A stretch of DNA of 64,000 bases from Pedobacter polaris (lineage in GTDB: Bacteria; Bacteroidota; Bacteroidia; Sphingobacteriales; Sphingobacteriaceae): contig NZ_SWBR01000001.1 in the NCBI RefSeq assembly GCF_005116505.1, forward strand, positions 1,364,001 through 1,428,000, read 5' to 3'. Made by a program: the position numbers and the translations under genes. Positions 18,048-25,811 of this stretch are shown here, piece by piece. Position 1 is the stretch's first letter. Each line of letters starts with the position of its first letter. The notes under the pieces were generated by a model, which worked only from the letters and a program-made list of their open reading frames with translations, was not told where the DNA came from and ran no database searches.

Positions 18048-19319
18048 ATGACTTCAAGAAGAGGATTTATTAAAGCAGGAGGATTAGCATTATTTGGTAT
18101 CGGCTTAGGCGGTATACCTAGTTTTTTAGCAGATGCCGTTGCTGGTACAACAACCCCAGGTTTATTTAAAAAGAAAAAAATTATGGTTTGCATCTTTCAA
18201 AGAGGTGCAATGGACGGCCTAATGGCAGTAACGCCATTTACAGATCAATATTTAAAAGCGGCTAGACCAGGTTTGTTTATGACCGCAGCACAAGGTGGAA
18301 AAAATAAGCCATTAATAGACCTGGATGGTAAATTTGGATTACATCCATCAATGAGTGCATTCGAACCAATGTTTAGAGAAAAACGTATGGCTATTGTACA
18401 CGGTATAGGATCGCCAAATAATACACGGTCTCATTTTGATGCGCAAGATTATATGGAATCAGGCACACCATTTAATAAAGGTACTGCAAGCGGGTGGTTA
18501 AATCGTGCAGTTGGTTTATTAGGCCATGATGCGGCTACACCGCTTCAAGCTGTAAGTTTAACCTCATCATTGCCAAGGTCATTTTATGGAGATAATTCTG
18601 CCGTAGCCATTAAAAATCTAGCTGACTTTAACATTCAATTGAAAGGCAACCAGGCCGGAGCAAATATGGCCTCAAAAAGTTTCGAAGATTTATATGATCA
18701 AACTTCTTCAGGCTTGCTAAAAAATACTGGTAAAGAAAGTTTTGATGCCGTTAAAATGCTTCAAAAAACAGATACTAAAAACTACAAACCAGAAAATAAT
18801 GCTGTTTATCCTGCCACAGCTTTAGGAAATGCATTAAAACAAATTGCCCAGTTAATTAAAATGGATGTGGGCATGGAAGTTGCTTTTGCAGAATCTGGAG
18901 GATGGGATACTCACTTTAATCAAGGTACTGAAACTGGAATTTTTGCTCGTAATGTAAATGATTTAAGTAATAGTATCATGGCTTTTTGGACTGATATGGG
19001 AAGATATCAAGATGAAGTTACAGTAATGACCATGACAGAATTTGGCCGTACAGTTGCGCAAAATGGAACAGGCGGTACAGATCACGGTCGTGCTTCATGT
19101 AACTTCATTTTAGGCAATGGTGTAAGTGGAGGTATGGTTCATGGGCTCGTTAATCCACTAGCTAAAGAAAATTTAGAAGATGGTAGAGACTTAGCAGTAA
19201 CTACAGATTTTAGAGCTGTATTTAGTGAAGTAGCTGACAAACATTTAGGTATTCATAATGATAAAGTTTTGTTCCCAGACTGGGTAGGCAAGCAGATTGG
19301 TGTAATGAGAGGGGTTTAA
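18048..19319 (+). CDS. DUF1501 family protein with Tat signal
   Basis: Exported protein of 423 residues. The N-terminus carries a twin-arginine signal (SRRGFIKAGGLALFGIG), so it is probably exported folded. The rest matches DUF1501, a sulfatase/alkaline-phosphatase-like fold: FQRGAMDGLMAVTP near residue 51, GWDTHFNQG and TEFGRTVAQNGTGGTDHGRA towards the C-terminus. It is the partner of the DUF1800 gene immediately upstream and is followed by a hairpin terminator at 19364-19392. The function is unknown. Confidence 0.92.
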   Translation: MTSRRGFIKAGGLALFGIGLGGIPSFLADAVAGTTTPGLFKKKKIMVCIFQRGAMDGLMAVTPFTDQYLKAARPGLFMTAAQGGKNKPLIDLDGKFGLHPSMSAFEPMFREKRMAIVHGIGSPNNTRSHFDAQDYMESGTPFNKGTASGWLNRAVGLLGHDAATPLQAVSLTSSLPRSFYGDNSAVAIKNLADFNIQLKGNQAGANMASKSFEDLYDQTSSGLLKNTGKESFDAVKMLQKTDTKNYKPENNAVYPATALGNALKQIAQLIKMDVGMEVAFAESGGWDTHFNQGTETGIFARNVNDLSNSIMAFWTDMGRYQDEVTVMTMTEFGRTVAQNGTGGTDHGRASCNFILGNGVSGGMVHGLVNPLAKENLEDGRDLAVTTDFRAVFSEVADKHLGIHNDKVLFPDWVGKQIGVMRGV

Positions 19320-19363
19320 AGGAGTATATAGTAATTAGTACTTAGTATATAGAGTATATAGAG

Positions 19364-19392
19364 ATGGTTCGTGAAATTACGAGCCATTTTTT
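19364..19392 (+). terminator. Rho-independent terminator after DUF1800-DUF1501
   Basis: A 9-bp stem (ATGGTTCGT with ACGAGCCAT, one G-U pair) closes a 6-nt loop and is followed by six T. It stands 44 bp after the DUF1501 stop. Confidence 0.8.
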
Positions 19393-19545
19393 GTTTGGCT
19401 AAGTTGTTATAAGTTGTATTAACGTTTTGCGGCTTGGTAAAGGCAGATATTAGAAGCACACAAATGCTCAATTTAACACATCAGACCTACTTTTGCTTAA
19501 CAGATGTTAGCGGTTCGTTATTTTGTGTTGTATTAGTAAATTATA

Positions 19546-19881
19546 TTATTTGTCTTTGAGCTTACTTTTTTTAGGTTTTGGCTCTGGCAATTCATTAACT
19601 GTAATTTTTACTAATTTTTGTAACCATTCTCTATCTTCTATTTTTTCTTCAATTAAGAAACTTGGTTTTGCTCCTGTATATGGCGATGCTTCAACAACGT
19701 CTTTTATATATAATCTTCCAGATTGAGTTGGCTTAATAAATAATTTATTATCGCAAATAAGACCAAATAATTTGTTGTCGAAATACAATCCGTATTCACC
19801 AAACATTTTTTTGTTCGTTACGTGTTCTGGAAAACCAATTTGGTCAGCGATAAAATCTACAAATTTCTGTTCTGATGCCAT
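19546..19881 (-). CDS. TfoX/Sxy family protein (N-terminal domain only)
   Basis: Small cytoplasmic protein of 111 residues. The TfoX N-terminal domain pattern is clear: KKMFGEYGLYFDNKLFGLICDNKLFIKPT followed by PSFLIEEKIEDREWLQKLV. The C-terminal TfoX domain of competence regulators is absent, and the protein ends in a Lys-rich tail. In gamma-proteobacteria full-length TfoX/Sxy controls competence. In Bacteroidota these short forms have no assigned role. It stands alone on the minus strand between two plus-strand genes. Confidence 0.88.
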   Translation of the reverse strand: MASEQKFVDFIADQIGFPEHVTNKKMFGEYGLYFDNKLFGLICDNKLFIKPTQSGRLYIKDVVEASPYTGAKPSFLIEEKIEDREWLQKLVKITVNELPEPKPKKSKLKDK

Positions 19882-19992
19882 CTATATCTTACTTATTTTA
19901 TTTCAGTTATTTAGTAGTACGAATTTAATTATTATTTCTCCACTTTCGTCTTTGTAGTGTGTCGTCTTAAAACAGCCTTTCATAGCATTAAG

Positions 19993-20013
19993 ATTGCCAG
20001 TCAAGCTGGCAAT
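19993..20013. repeat. Short palindromic repeat, GCATTAAGAT-stem-ATGACG family (copy A)
   Basis: ATTGCCAG-TCAAG-CTGGCAAT is a perfect 8-5-8 hairpin. It is framed by GCATTAAG on the left and GACG on the right. The same frame and the same TCAAG loop occur at 60468-60488 with different stem bases. Confidence 0.8.
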
Positions 20014-20122
20014 GACGAACTAAACAGGGCGAGCGGTTTTTGGAGAAGGTGCAGCGCTTTTGTCTTTGCTTTTTATCCTTGTTCCTATCTCCTCGCTCTT
20101 CCTGTAACTTATTTGATGATTG

Positions 20123-20141
20123 TTGCTTAAAACTTAAGCAA
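20123..20141. promoter_or_regulatory. 8-3-8 inverted repeat upstream of M28 peptidase
   Basis: TTGCTTAA-AAC-TTAAGCAA is a perfect inverted repeat 42 bp before the ATG at 20184. No T tract follows directly. It could be an operator or a leader hairpin. Confidence 0.35.
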
Positions 20142-20183
20142 TTCTTATCTTTCAGACAGGAAATAAACTAATTAACTTATAAA

Positions 20184-21749
20184 ATGAAAATTACCCAAAA
20201 ATCGCTATTGTTGCTTTTTATAGCGGCATTGCTAAGTAGCAGTTTAACTTTTGCGCAAACCAAAGATGCATTTGTAGCAAGTGTTACTAAGGAAGCAAAT
20301 GAAAATTCTCAATTAGAAAAACTAGCTCACGAACTTTTAGATGTTGTTGGTCCACGCTTAGTTGGAACACCACAAATGAAACAAGCTGGAGATTGGGCAG
20401 TGAAAAAATATGGCGACTGGGGAATTTCTGCTAAAACAGAAAAATGGGGTGAATGGAGAGGCTGGGAAAGAGGTATTACCCACATAGATTTAATAAGCCC
20501 AAGATTAAGAACCCTAGAAGGTACGCAATTGGCTTGGAGCCCATCTACTGTTAAGGGCAAGCCAATTAATGCTGAGGCGATTGTATTGCCATTGGTTACA
20601 GATTCAATGGCATTTGTGAAGTGGTTGCCAAATGTAAAAGGAAAATTGGTGCTGATTTCTCAAGCACAAATTTCTGGCAGACCAGATAAAAACTATGAAG
20701 ATTTCTCAACTAAAGATGGTTTAGCAAAATTTAAAAAAGAAAAAGAAGACGCTGCAAAAGCGTGGAGAGATAGATTAGCTAAAACTGGTTTAAATGCTAA
20801 AAATTTGGCTTTGGCAATAGAAAAGGCTGGCGCAGCTGGTATTATCATTAACAACTGGTCTGCTGGTTGGGGAGTTGATAAAGTTTTTAGTGCAAATACA
20901 ACTAAAATTCCTACGGTTGATTTATCTGTAGAAGATTATGGATTAGTTTATCGTTTAGCAGAGTATGGTAATAAACCAATGCTTAGAATCGAATCTGAAT
21001 CGAAAGAGTTAGGTGTTGTTCCTACTTTTAATACCCTTGCAGAGATAAAAGGTACAGAAAAACCAAATGAATATGTGATGCTATCAGCTCACTTTGATTC
21101 ATGGGATGCATCAAGCGGTGCAACAGATAATGGTACTGGTACCATTATGATGATGGAAGCAATGCGTATTTTGAAAAAATTCTACCCAAATCCGAAAAGA
21201 ACAATTTTAGTAGGGCATTGGGCTAGTGAGGAACAAGGTTTAAATGGTTCAAGGGCTTTTGTAGAAGACCATCCAGAAATTATAAATAATTTACAAGCTT
21301 TATTTAATCAAGATAATGGTACGGGAAGAGTTGTTAATATTGGTGGTGCAGGTTTTGCAAAAGCCAAAGACTTTTTACCAAGATGGTTGGCTGCAGTTCC
21401 TGATACCATTAAAAATCAAATCAAAACAAGTTTTCCGGGTACTCCAAGTGGTGGAGGTTCAGATAATGCGTCATTTGTTGCCGCAGGTGCTTTAGGGATT
21501 TCTTTAGGTGCATTGCCTTGGGATTATTTCAGCTACACTTGGCACACCAATCGTGATACTTATGATAAAATTGTTTTTGATGAAGTGAGAAGCAATGTGA
21601 TTTTAGCAGCAATATTAGTTTATATGGCTTGTGAAGATCCTGAGAAAACTTCAACAGAGAAAGCCCCAATGGCAATCAACCCTAGAACAAATCAACCAGG
21701 TGTTTGGCCAGCTCCTGTTAAGGCAAATCGTAAAGGTGGTTTGAACTAA
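20184..21749 (+). CDS. M28 family zinc aminopeptidase
   Basis: Secreted peptidase of 521 residues with a signal peptide ending TFAQT. The N-terminal lid region contains DVVGPRLVGTPQM, and a PA-like insert is likely at about 120-280. The M28 core has the co-catalytic zinc residues: H303 in SAHFDSWD, D315 in GATDNGTG, the EE pair in ASEEQGLNGS, D in FNQDNGTG and His in YTWHTNRDTYDK. All are present, so activity is expected. It is likely a periplasmic aminopeptidase or carboxypeptidase-Q-like enzyme. It appears to be monocistronic; a hairpin repeat follows the stop. Confidence 0.92.
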   Translation: MKITQKSLLLLFIAALLSSSLTFAQTKDAFVASVTKEANENSQLEKLAHELLDVVGPRLVGTPQMKQAGDWAVKKYGDWGISAKTEKWGEWRGWERGITHIDLISPRLRTLEGTQLAWSPSTVKGKPINAEAIVLPLVTDSMAFVKWLPNVKGKLVLISQAQISGRPDKNYEDFSTKDGLAKFKKEKEDAAKAWRDRLAKTGLNAKNLALAIEKAGAAGIIINNWSAGWGVDKVFSANTTKIPTVDLSVEDYGLVYRLAEYGNKPMLRIESESKELGVVPTFNTLAEIKGTEKPNEYVMLSAHFDSWDASSGATDNGTGTIMMMEAMRILKKFYPNPKRTILVGHWASEEQGLNGSRAFVEDHPEIINNLQALFNQDNGTGRVVNIGGAGFAKAKDFLPRWLAAVPDTIKNQIKTSFPGTPSGGGSDNASFVAAGALGISLGALPWDYFSYTWHTNRDTYDKIVFDEVRSNVILAAILVYMACEDPEKTSTEKAPMAINPRTNQPGVWPAPVKANRKGGLN

Positions 21750-21764
21750 TAATATCATTTTCAC

Positions 21765-21834
21765 ATTGTCATTCTGAAGAACGAGCATCTATTTTATTCC
21801 ATTATTTAGATTCTTCCTTCGTCAGAATGACAAT
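21765..21834. repeat. Dispersed palindromic repeat, TTGTCATTC...GAATGACAA family
   Basis: Perfect 13-bp inverted arms (21765-21777 and 21822-21834) enclose 44 bp. Arms read ATTGTCATTCTGA and its complement. It fills the gap between the M28 stop and the glycosidase start and belongs to the family also seen at 59563 and 61456. Confidence 0.8.
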
Positions 21835-21871
21835 TTATTTATTAGTAAGTATCACACAACAAACCAAACCC

Positions 21872-23392
21872 ATGTTTAAAAAATCTATAATAATAGCTTT
21901 ATCTGGTATATTGTGCTTTCAGTTTTGTTTTGGGCAAAAACCAGAAGACTTAAAAGCTAGTCAGCCTAAAGTCATGCAAGAATTTAGAGCGGCTTGGATT
22001 GCTTCTGTAGCAAATATCAACTGGCCAAGTAAACCAGGCTTATCAACCGCAGAGCAGCAAAAAGAAGCAATTGCATTGTTAGATTTATTGCAGAAGTTGA
22101 ATTTTAATGCTGCAATTTTACAGATTAGGCCTCAGGCTGATGCCTTGTATAAAAGCGAAATAGAACCTTGGTCTTATTTTTTAACGGGAACACAAGGGAA
22201 AGCTCCAGAACCTTATTATGATCCCTTAACTTTTTGGGTAGAAGCAGCGCATGACCGAGGAATGGAATTACATGTTTGGTTAAACCCATACCGTGCCCAT
22301 CATTTATCTGGTAAAGATGAAAGTGCGGGTTCTGTTGTGAAATCTAAACCAGAATTAGTGGTAAAGCTTAAAGATGGCCAATACTGGATGGATCCATCTT
22401 TAAAAGGTGTGCAAGATCAGTCATCTGCTGTGGTAAAAGATATTGTTAAACGTTATGATATTGATGGCGTTCATTTTGATGATTACTTCTATCCTTACGA
22501 TTCTTATAATGGGGGTGCTGATTTTCCTGATAGTGTAAGTTGGAATGCTTATCAGAAAAGTGGCGGAAAATTAAGTAGGGCAGATTGGAGAAGAGAAAGT
22601 GTAAACACATTTATCAAACGAGTTTATAAAGAGATAAAAGCAGAAAAAAAATACGTGAAATTTGGTTTAAGTCCATTTGGTATTTGGAGACCAGGTTTTC
22701 CGCAATCTATTGAAGGTTATGACCAATATGAAAAACTATACGCTGATGCTAAACTTTGGCTAAATGAGGGTTGGATAGATTATTTTACACCACAATTGTA
22801 TTGGAAAGTAAATGATATTCCACACAGTTTTCCTGTATTGTTAGGCTGGTGGCAAAGTGAAAACACCAAAGGTAGACACTTATGGCCGGGCATGAATGTA
22901 GGCTTGGGTGGTGATGATAAAAATGTAGACGAAGTAATTAATCAAGTTATGATAACGAGAGGGATGCTGCCCCAGAGTAAAGGTGCTGTTTATTGGAGTA
23001 TTGCGGCTTTAATTACCCATGAGAAATTAAGAAAGGGATTAACAGATGGCCCATACCAAAAACAAGCTTTAGTACCATCAAGCTCATGGTTAGATCATAA
23101 AAAACCAGAAAAGCCAATAGTAACGGTAGCTCCAAAAGATAAACTCTGGGAAATTAGATGGAATCACCCGGAAAGAAGCGATGTTTTTAGATGGGTTGTT
23201 TATTATAAATATGGTGATAAATGGAATTATCGAATTATGAATAGGAAAGAAGAATCATTAGATTTATTGGTTTCTGTTGAAGGTTTAAAGGGAGCGGAAA
23301 GAAAAATGCTAAGCTCATTTGCCATTACTGCCATAGATAGGACAGGAAATGAAAGTGAGTTTGTTGAACATACAATTGGTGGTATAAAATAA
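21872..23392 (+). CDS. GHL10-type family 10-like glycoside hydrolase
   Basis: Secreted protein of 506 residues. The ATG at 21872 begins a good signal peptide (MFKKSIIIALSGILCFQFCFGQ). The frame is open back to 21827 but that part lies in a repeat. The glycosyl hydrolase-like 10 (DUF187) domain starts at EFRAAWIASVANINWPSKPG and includes QIRPQADALY, WLNPYRAH, DGVHFDDYFYPY and IDYFTPQLYW. Fibronectin-like sequence ends the protein (about 405-506). Family members are thought to act on peptidoglycan-related or other glycans. The nearby N-acetylglucosamine kinase gene fits that. The substrate is not proven. Confidence 0.9.
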   Translation: MFKKSIIIALSGILCFQFCFGQKPEDLKASQPKVMQEFRAAWIASVANINWPSKPGLSTAEQQKEAIALLDLLQKLNFNAAILQIRPQADALYKSEIEPWSYFLTGTQGKAPEPYYDPLTFWVEAAHDRGMELHVWLNPYRAHHLSGKDESAGSVVKSKPELVVKLKDGQYWMDPSLKGVQDQSSAVVKDIVKRYDIDGVHFDDYFYPYDSYNGGADFPDSVSWNAYQKSGGKLSRADWRRESVNTFIKRVYKEIKAEKKYVKFGLSPFGIWRPGFPQSIEGYDQYEKLYADAKLWLNEGWIDYFTPQLYWKVNDIPHSFPVLLGWWQSENTKGRHLWPGMNVGLGGDDKNVDEVINQVMITRGMLPQSKGAVYWSIAALITHEKLRKGLTDGPYQKQALVPSSSWLDHKKPEKPIVTVAPKDKLWEIRWNHPERSDVFRWVVYYKYGDKWNYRIMNRKEESLDLLVSVEGLKGAERKMLSSFAITAIDRTGNESEFVEHTIGGIK

Positions 23393-23395
23393 ATT

Positions 23396-23593
23396 ATGAA
23401 ACAACATTCAAAAGAACAGGTTGAAGCTACGGCCAATTCAATCGTAAATCATTTCATTCCTAAAAACCCTGAAGAAACTAAATTGAGTTTTCATTTTACA
23501 ATTCCACCTTCTTCTAACTATAAAGTAAGCTATGAAAAAGATGCCAAAGGCAGTTGGAATTTTGTAGCTTATGAAATGGATGAATCCAAATAG
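23396..23593 (+). CDS. Small hypothetical protein, 65 aa
   Basis: I do not recognise this protein. It starts with ATG 3 bp after the glycosidase stop and reads as a soluble, charged 65-residue polypeptide with a central FHFTIPPSSNYKVSYEKDAKG segment that suggests a small beta sheet. No signal peptide or membrane span is seen. The tight spacing supports translation coupled to the glycosidase. Confidence 0.6.
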   Translation: MKQHSKEQVEATANSIVNHFIPKNPEETKLSFHFTIPPSSNYKVSYEKDAKGSWNFVAYEMDESK

Positions 23594-23610
23594 AATGCAT
23601 TTCAGTTATA

Positions 23611-24468
23611 TTAACTAACTGCTATTCCTTCACGTTTAAGAATATATTCGAAAATACCTTCAATTGGTTTTTGCAAAATTTTGCCAACTTTGATGTTGTT
23701 TTCGGCAAATACGCTTCTTAGCTCATCCTGATAGTAAAAGGCAATAGAACCCACAAAGTTGCATTCTAAAGTTTTATATTCTTTATAGTCTTTTACATTG
23801 GTATCTATAAATTCTTGAAATCCATCCTTTAACATCTTTTGGATAAAAGGATGTGCTTTATGCCCAATCATAAAACGGCTAAAAGTAGCAAGATATGAAT
23901 TTGGGAAAGGCTTTTGATAAATGTTTTGGATAACTATGTCTTTGTTTACCTGAAATTGTTCGGCAAATACAGCCATCAGGTCAGCTGGCATTGTGCCATA
24001 CAAGTAAGAAACTAAAACTTTTCGGCCAAAATAAGTTCCAGAACCTTCATCACCCAACACATAACCTAAACCATGCTTTCCGTCATGCACATTAGTTCCA
24101 TCATAATAGGTAATATTAGAACCAGTTCCTAAAATGCAGGTTAAACCTTTTTTATCCCCACAAGTTGCATAGGCAGAACCCGTCAAATCATGGTCTACAC
24201 TTACAAAAGCCTTGGTAAAGAAAGCAGATAACCCATTAGATATAATTTCATGCTTATCTGGCGATGAACAGCCTGAACCAAAAAAGTAGACTTCTTTAAT
24301 AGAATTCGCATAAGCTGATAAATCTCTATTCTTAGAAAGAATTCTTACAACATCATTTGCATTTACGAAATAAGGATTTATTCCTTGTGTACTGAAAGTA
24401 AGTGTATGTCCTGGGCCATAGGCCATCCAATCTGTTTTCGAAGAACCACTATCTGCGACTAAAATCAT
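23611..24468 (-). CDS. N-acetylglucosamine kinase-type BadF/BadG ATPase
   Basis: Cytoplasmic ASKHA-fold kinase of 285 residues. The phosphate-1 motif ADSGSSKTDW is at residues 5-14, and GLTCILGTGSNITYYDG and LGYVLGDEGSGTYFGRK are the later nucleotide/sugar-binding motifs. The family phosphorylates N-acetylglucosamine or related amino sugars from cell-wall recycling. It is transcribed convergently with the glycosidase and lies 17 bp downstream of the tolC-like gene, so it may be the last gene of the RND operon transcript or have its own promoter. Confidence 0.88.
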   Translation of the reverse strand: MILVADSGSSKTDWMAYGPGHTLTFSTQGINPYFVNANDVVRILSKNRDLSAYANSIKEVYFFGSGCSSPDKHEIISNGLSAFFTKAFVSVDHDLTGSAYATCGDKKGLTCILGTGSNITYYDGTNVHDGKHGLGYVLGDEGSGTYFGRKVLVSYLYGTMPADLMAVFAEQFQVNKDIVIQNIYQKPFPNSYLATFSRFMIGHKAHPFIQKMLKDGFQEFIDTNVKDYKEYKTLECNFVGSIAFYYQDELRSVFAENNIKVGKILQKPIEGIFEYILKREGIAVS

Positions 24469-24485
24469 GCACTAAAAATAGTAAT

Positions 24486-25811
24486 TTATTGAATATTTAA
24501 AGTGCCACTAAGTTCTTTTAATGTAATTTCTGCCAATTTAGCTTGATATTGTATTTCTACATATCTGCTATTGGCATCCAATGCATTTCTTTGTGCTTCT
24601 CTTAACTCTAAAGGCGCTATACTACCCAAGCGATATTTCTCTAAGGTAATATCTAAATTTTGTTTGGCAATTTCTACATTACCACGCTCTAACTTTACTA
24701 ATTCTAGGTAGGTACTGTAGCTTTGGTAAGCTGAAGTTAATTGAGCAATAATATCCTGCCTAGTTTTTTCTAATGTTAACTCAGACGAATTTATTCCAAT
24801 TTTAGCATTACGCTCATTTTGTCTTTGCAAAAAGCCATTAAAAATGGGAACACTTGCTGTTAACCCATAAGTAAATCCGTTAGATCTTGATTTGGTACTG
24901 AAGCCTGTAGGGTTAGCACTTCGATTAAAATCATAACCACTGTTTATACTCACTTGAGGATAACGATTGCCCTTAATTTGCTTTAAGTTTAATTCTGCAA
25001 TTTTTTTGCTAATAAATGCACTTTGTAAATCAGGATTCAGATTTTCTGTTTGCGAAGCTAATGTTGCGTAATTTAAATTATTATCAATGGTCATATCACT
25101 ATTTACTGTAAACTTAATGTTAGCATCTCTGGCCATTAACTGATTTAAGGTAACCATATAGTTGTTCAGTAAGTTTTTTTGTTGCAAATAGTTAGAGGTA
25201 TCGGTATTGTAATCAACTTTTGCAGACAGTACATCTAGTTTAGAACCACGACCAAGATCTAGTTTGTTATTTGCAATTCTCAATCTATAAGTTGAAATAT
25301 CGATAGCACTATCAGAGGCTACAACCAATTGCTGTTGTTTTACAACATTATAATATGCATTAATTACATCAGAAATTGTAGTTATAATTTGTCCTTTTGC
25401 CACAATTCTACCCTGTTGTTCTAAGGCTTTTAATCTATCATAATTAGCAAACATTGCAAAGCCATCAAAAACTGTCCAATCTAAGCCAACCCCGTAAGAC
25501 ATGTTTGTACTTCTTGCACCATCCACAATTCTTTGGGTTCCGGTAGATTGAGTTTGAACCGTATTTTGTTTACTACCACCAGTATTAAATGTGCCAACTG
25601 CAACAGGCAAAATTCCTGCATTACCTAAATTAACATTGTTTTTGGCAATAGCAACTTCATTATTTACCAATTTAATATCATAATTGTTATTTAAGGCAAT
25701 AGTAATAGCGTCCTGAAGACTTAACCTTTCTTGCGCAAAAACATTTTGGTTAGCACAGGCTATCCAGAGGGCAATAGAAAATATAATATACTTCAATTTC
25801 ATTTTAGTCAT
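24486..25811 (-). CDS. TolC family outer-membrane efflux protein
   Basis: Outer-membrane channel component of a tripartite pump. I start it at ATG 25811 (MTKMKL). The frame is open to 25832, and ATG 25802 is an equally good choice. The signal peptide ends QNVFAQ. The body shows the duplicated TolC helical pattern: LSLQDAITIALNNNYDIKLV near the N-terminus and long coiled-coil helices such as AKQNLDITLEKYRLGSIAPLE (split here by eye). It overlaps the end of the RND permease gene and forms an operon with the permease and adaptor. Confidence 0.92.
   Translation of the reverse strand: MTKMKLKYIIFSIALWIACANQNVFAQERLSLQDAITIALNNNYDIKLVNNEVAIAKNNVNLGNAGILPVAVGTFNTGGSKQNTVQTQSTGTQRIVDGARSTNMSYGVGLDWTVFDGFAMFANYDRLKALEQQGRIVAKGQIITTISDVINAYYNVVKQQQLVVASDSAIDISTYRLRIANNKLDLGRGSKLDVLSAKVDYNTDTSNYLQQKNLLNNYMVTLNQLMARDANIKFTVNSDMTIDNNLNYATLASQTENLNPDLQSAFISKKIAELNLKQIKGNRYPQVSINSGYDFNRSANPTGFSTKSRSNGFTYGLTASVPIFNGFLQRQNERNAKIGINSSELTLEKTRQDIIAQLTSAYQSYSTYLELVKLERGNVEIAKQNLDITLEKYRLGSIAPLELREAQRNALDANSRYVEIQYQAKLAEITLKELSGTLNIQ

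Noticed and set aside
19321..19362. AGTATATAG-like tandem sequence after DUF1501
   Set aside because: Short, AT-only and irregular; not a convincing direct-repeat array or CRISPR.
21827..21871. Upstream extension of the glycosidase reading frame
   Set aside because: It lies partly in a dispersed palindromic repeat and removes the good signal peptide position; ATG 21872 is the better start.
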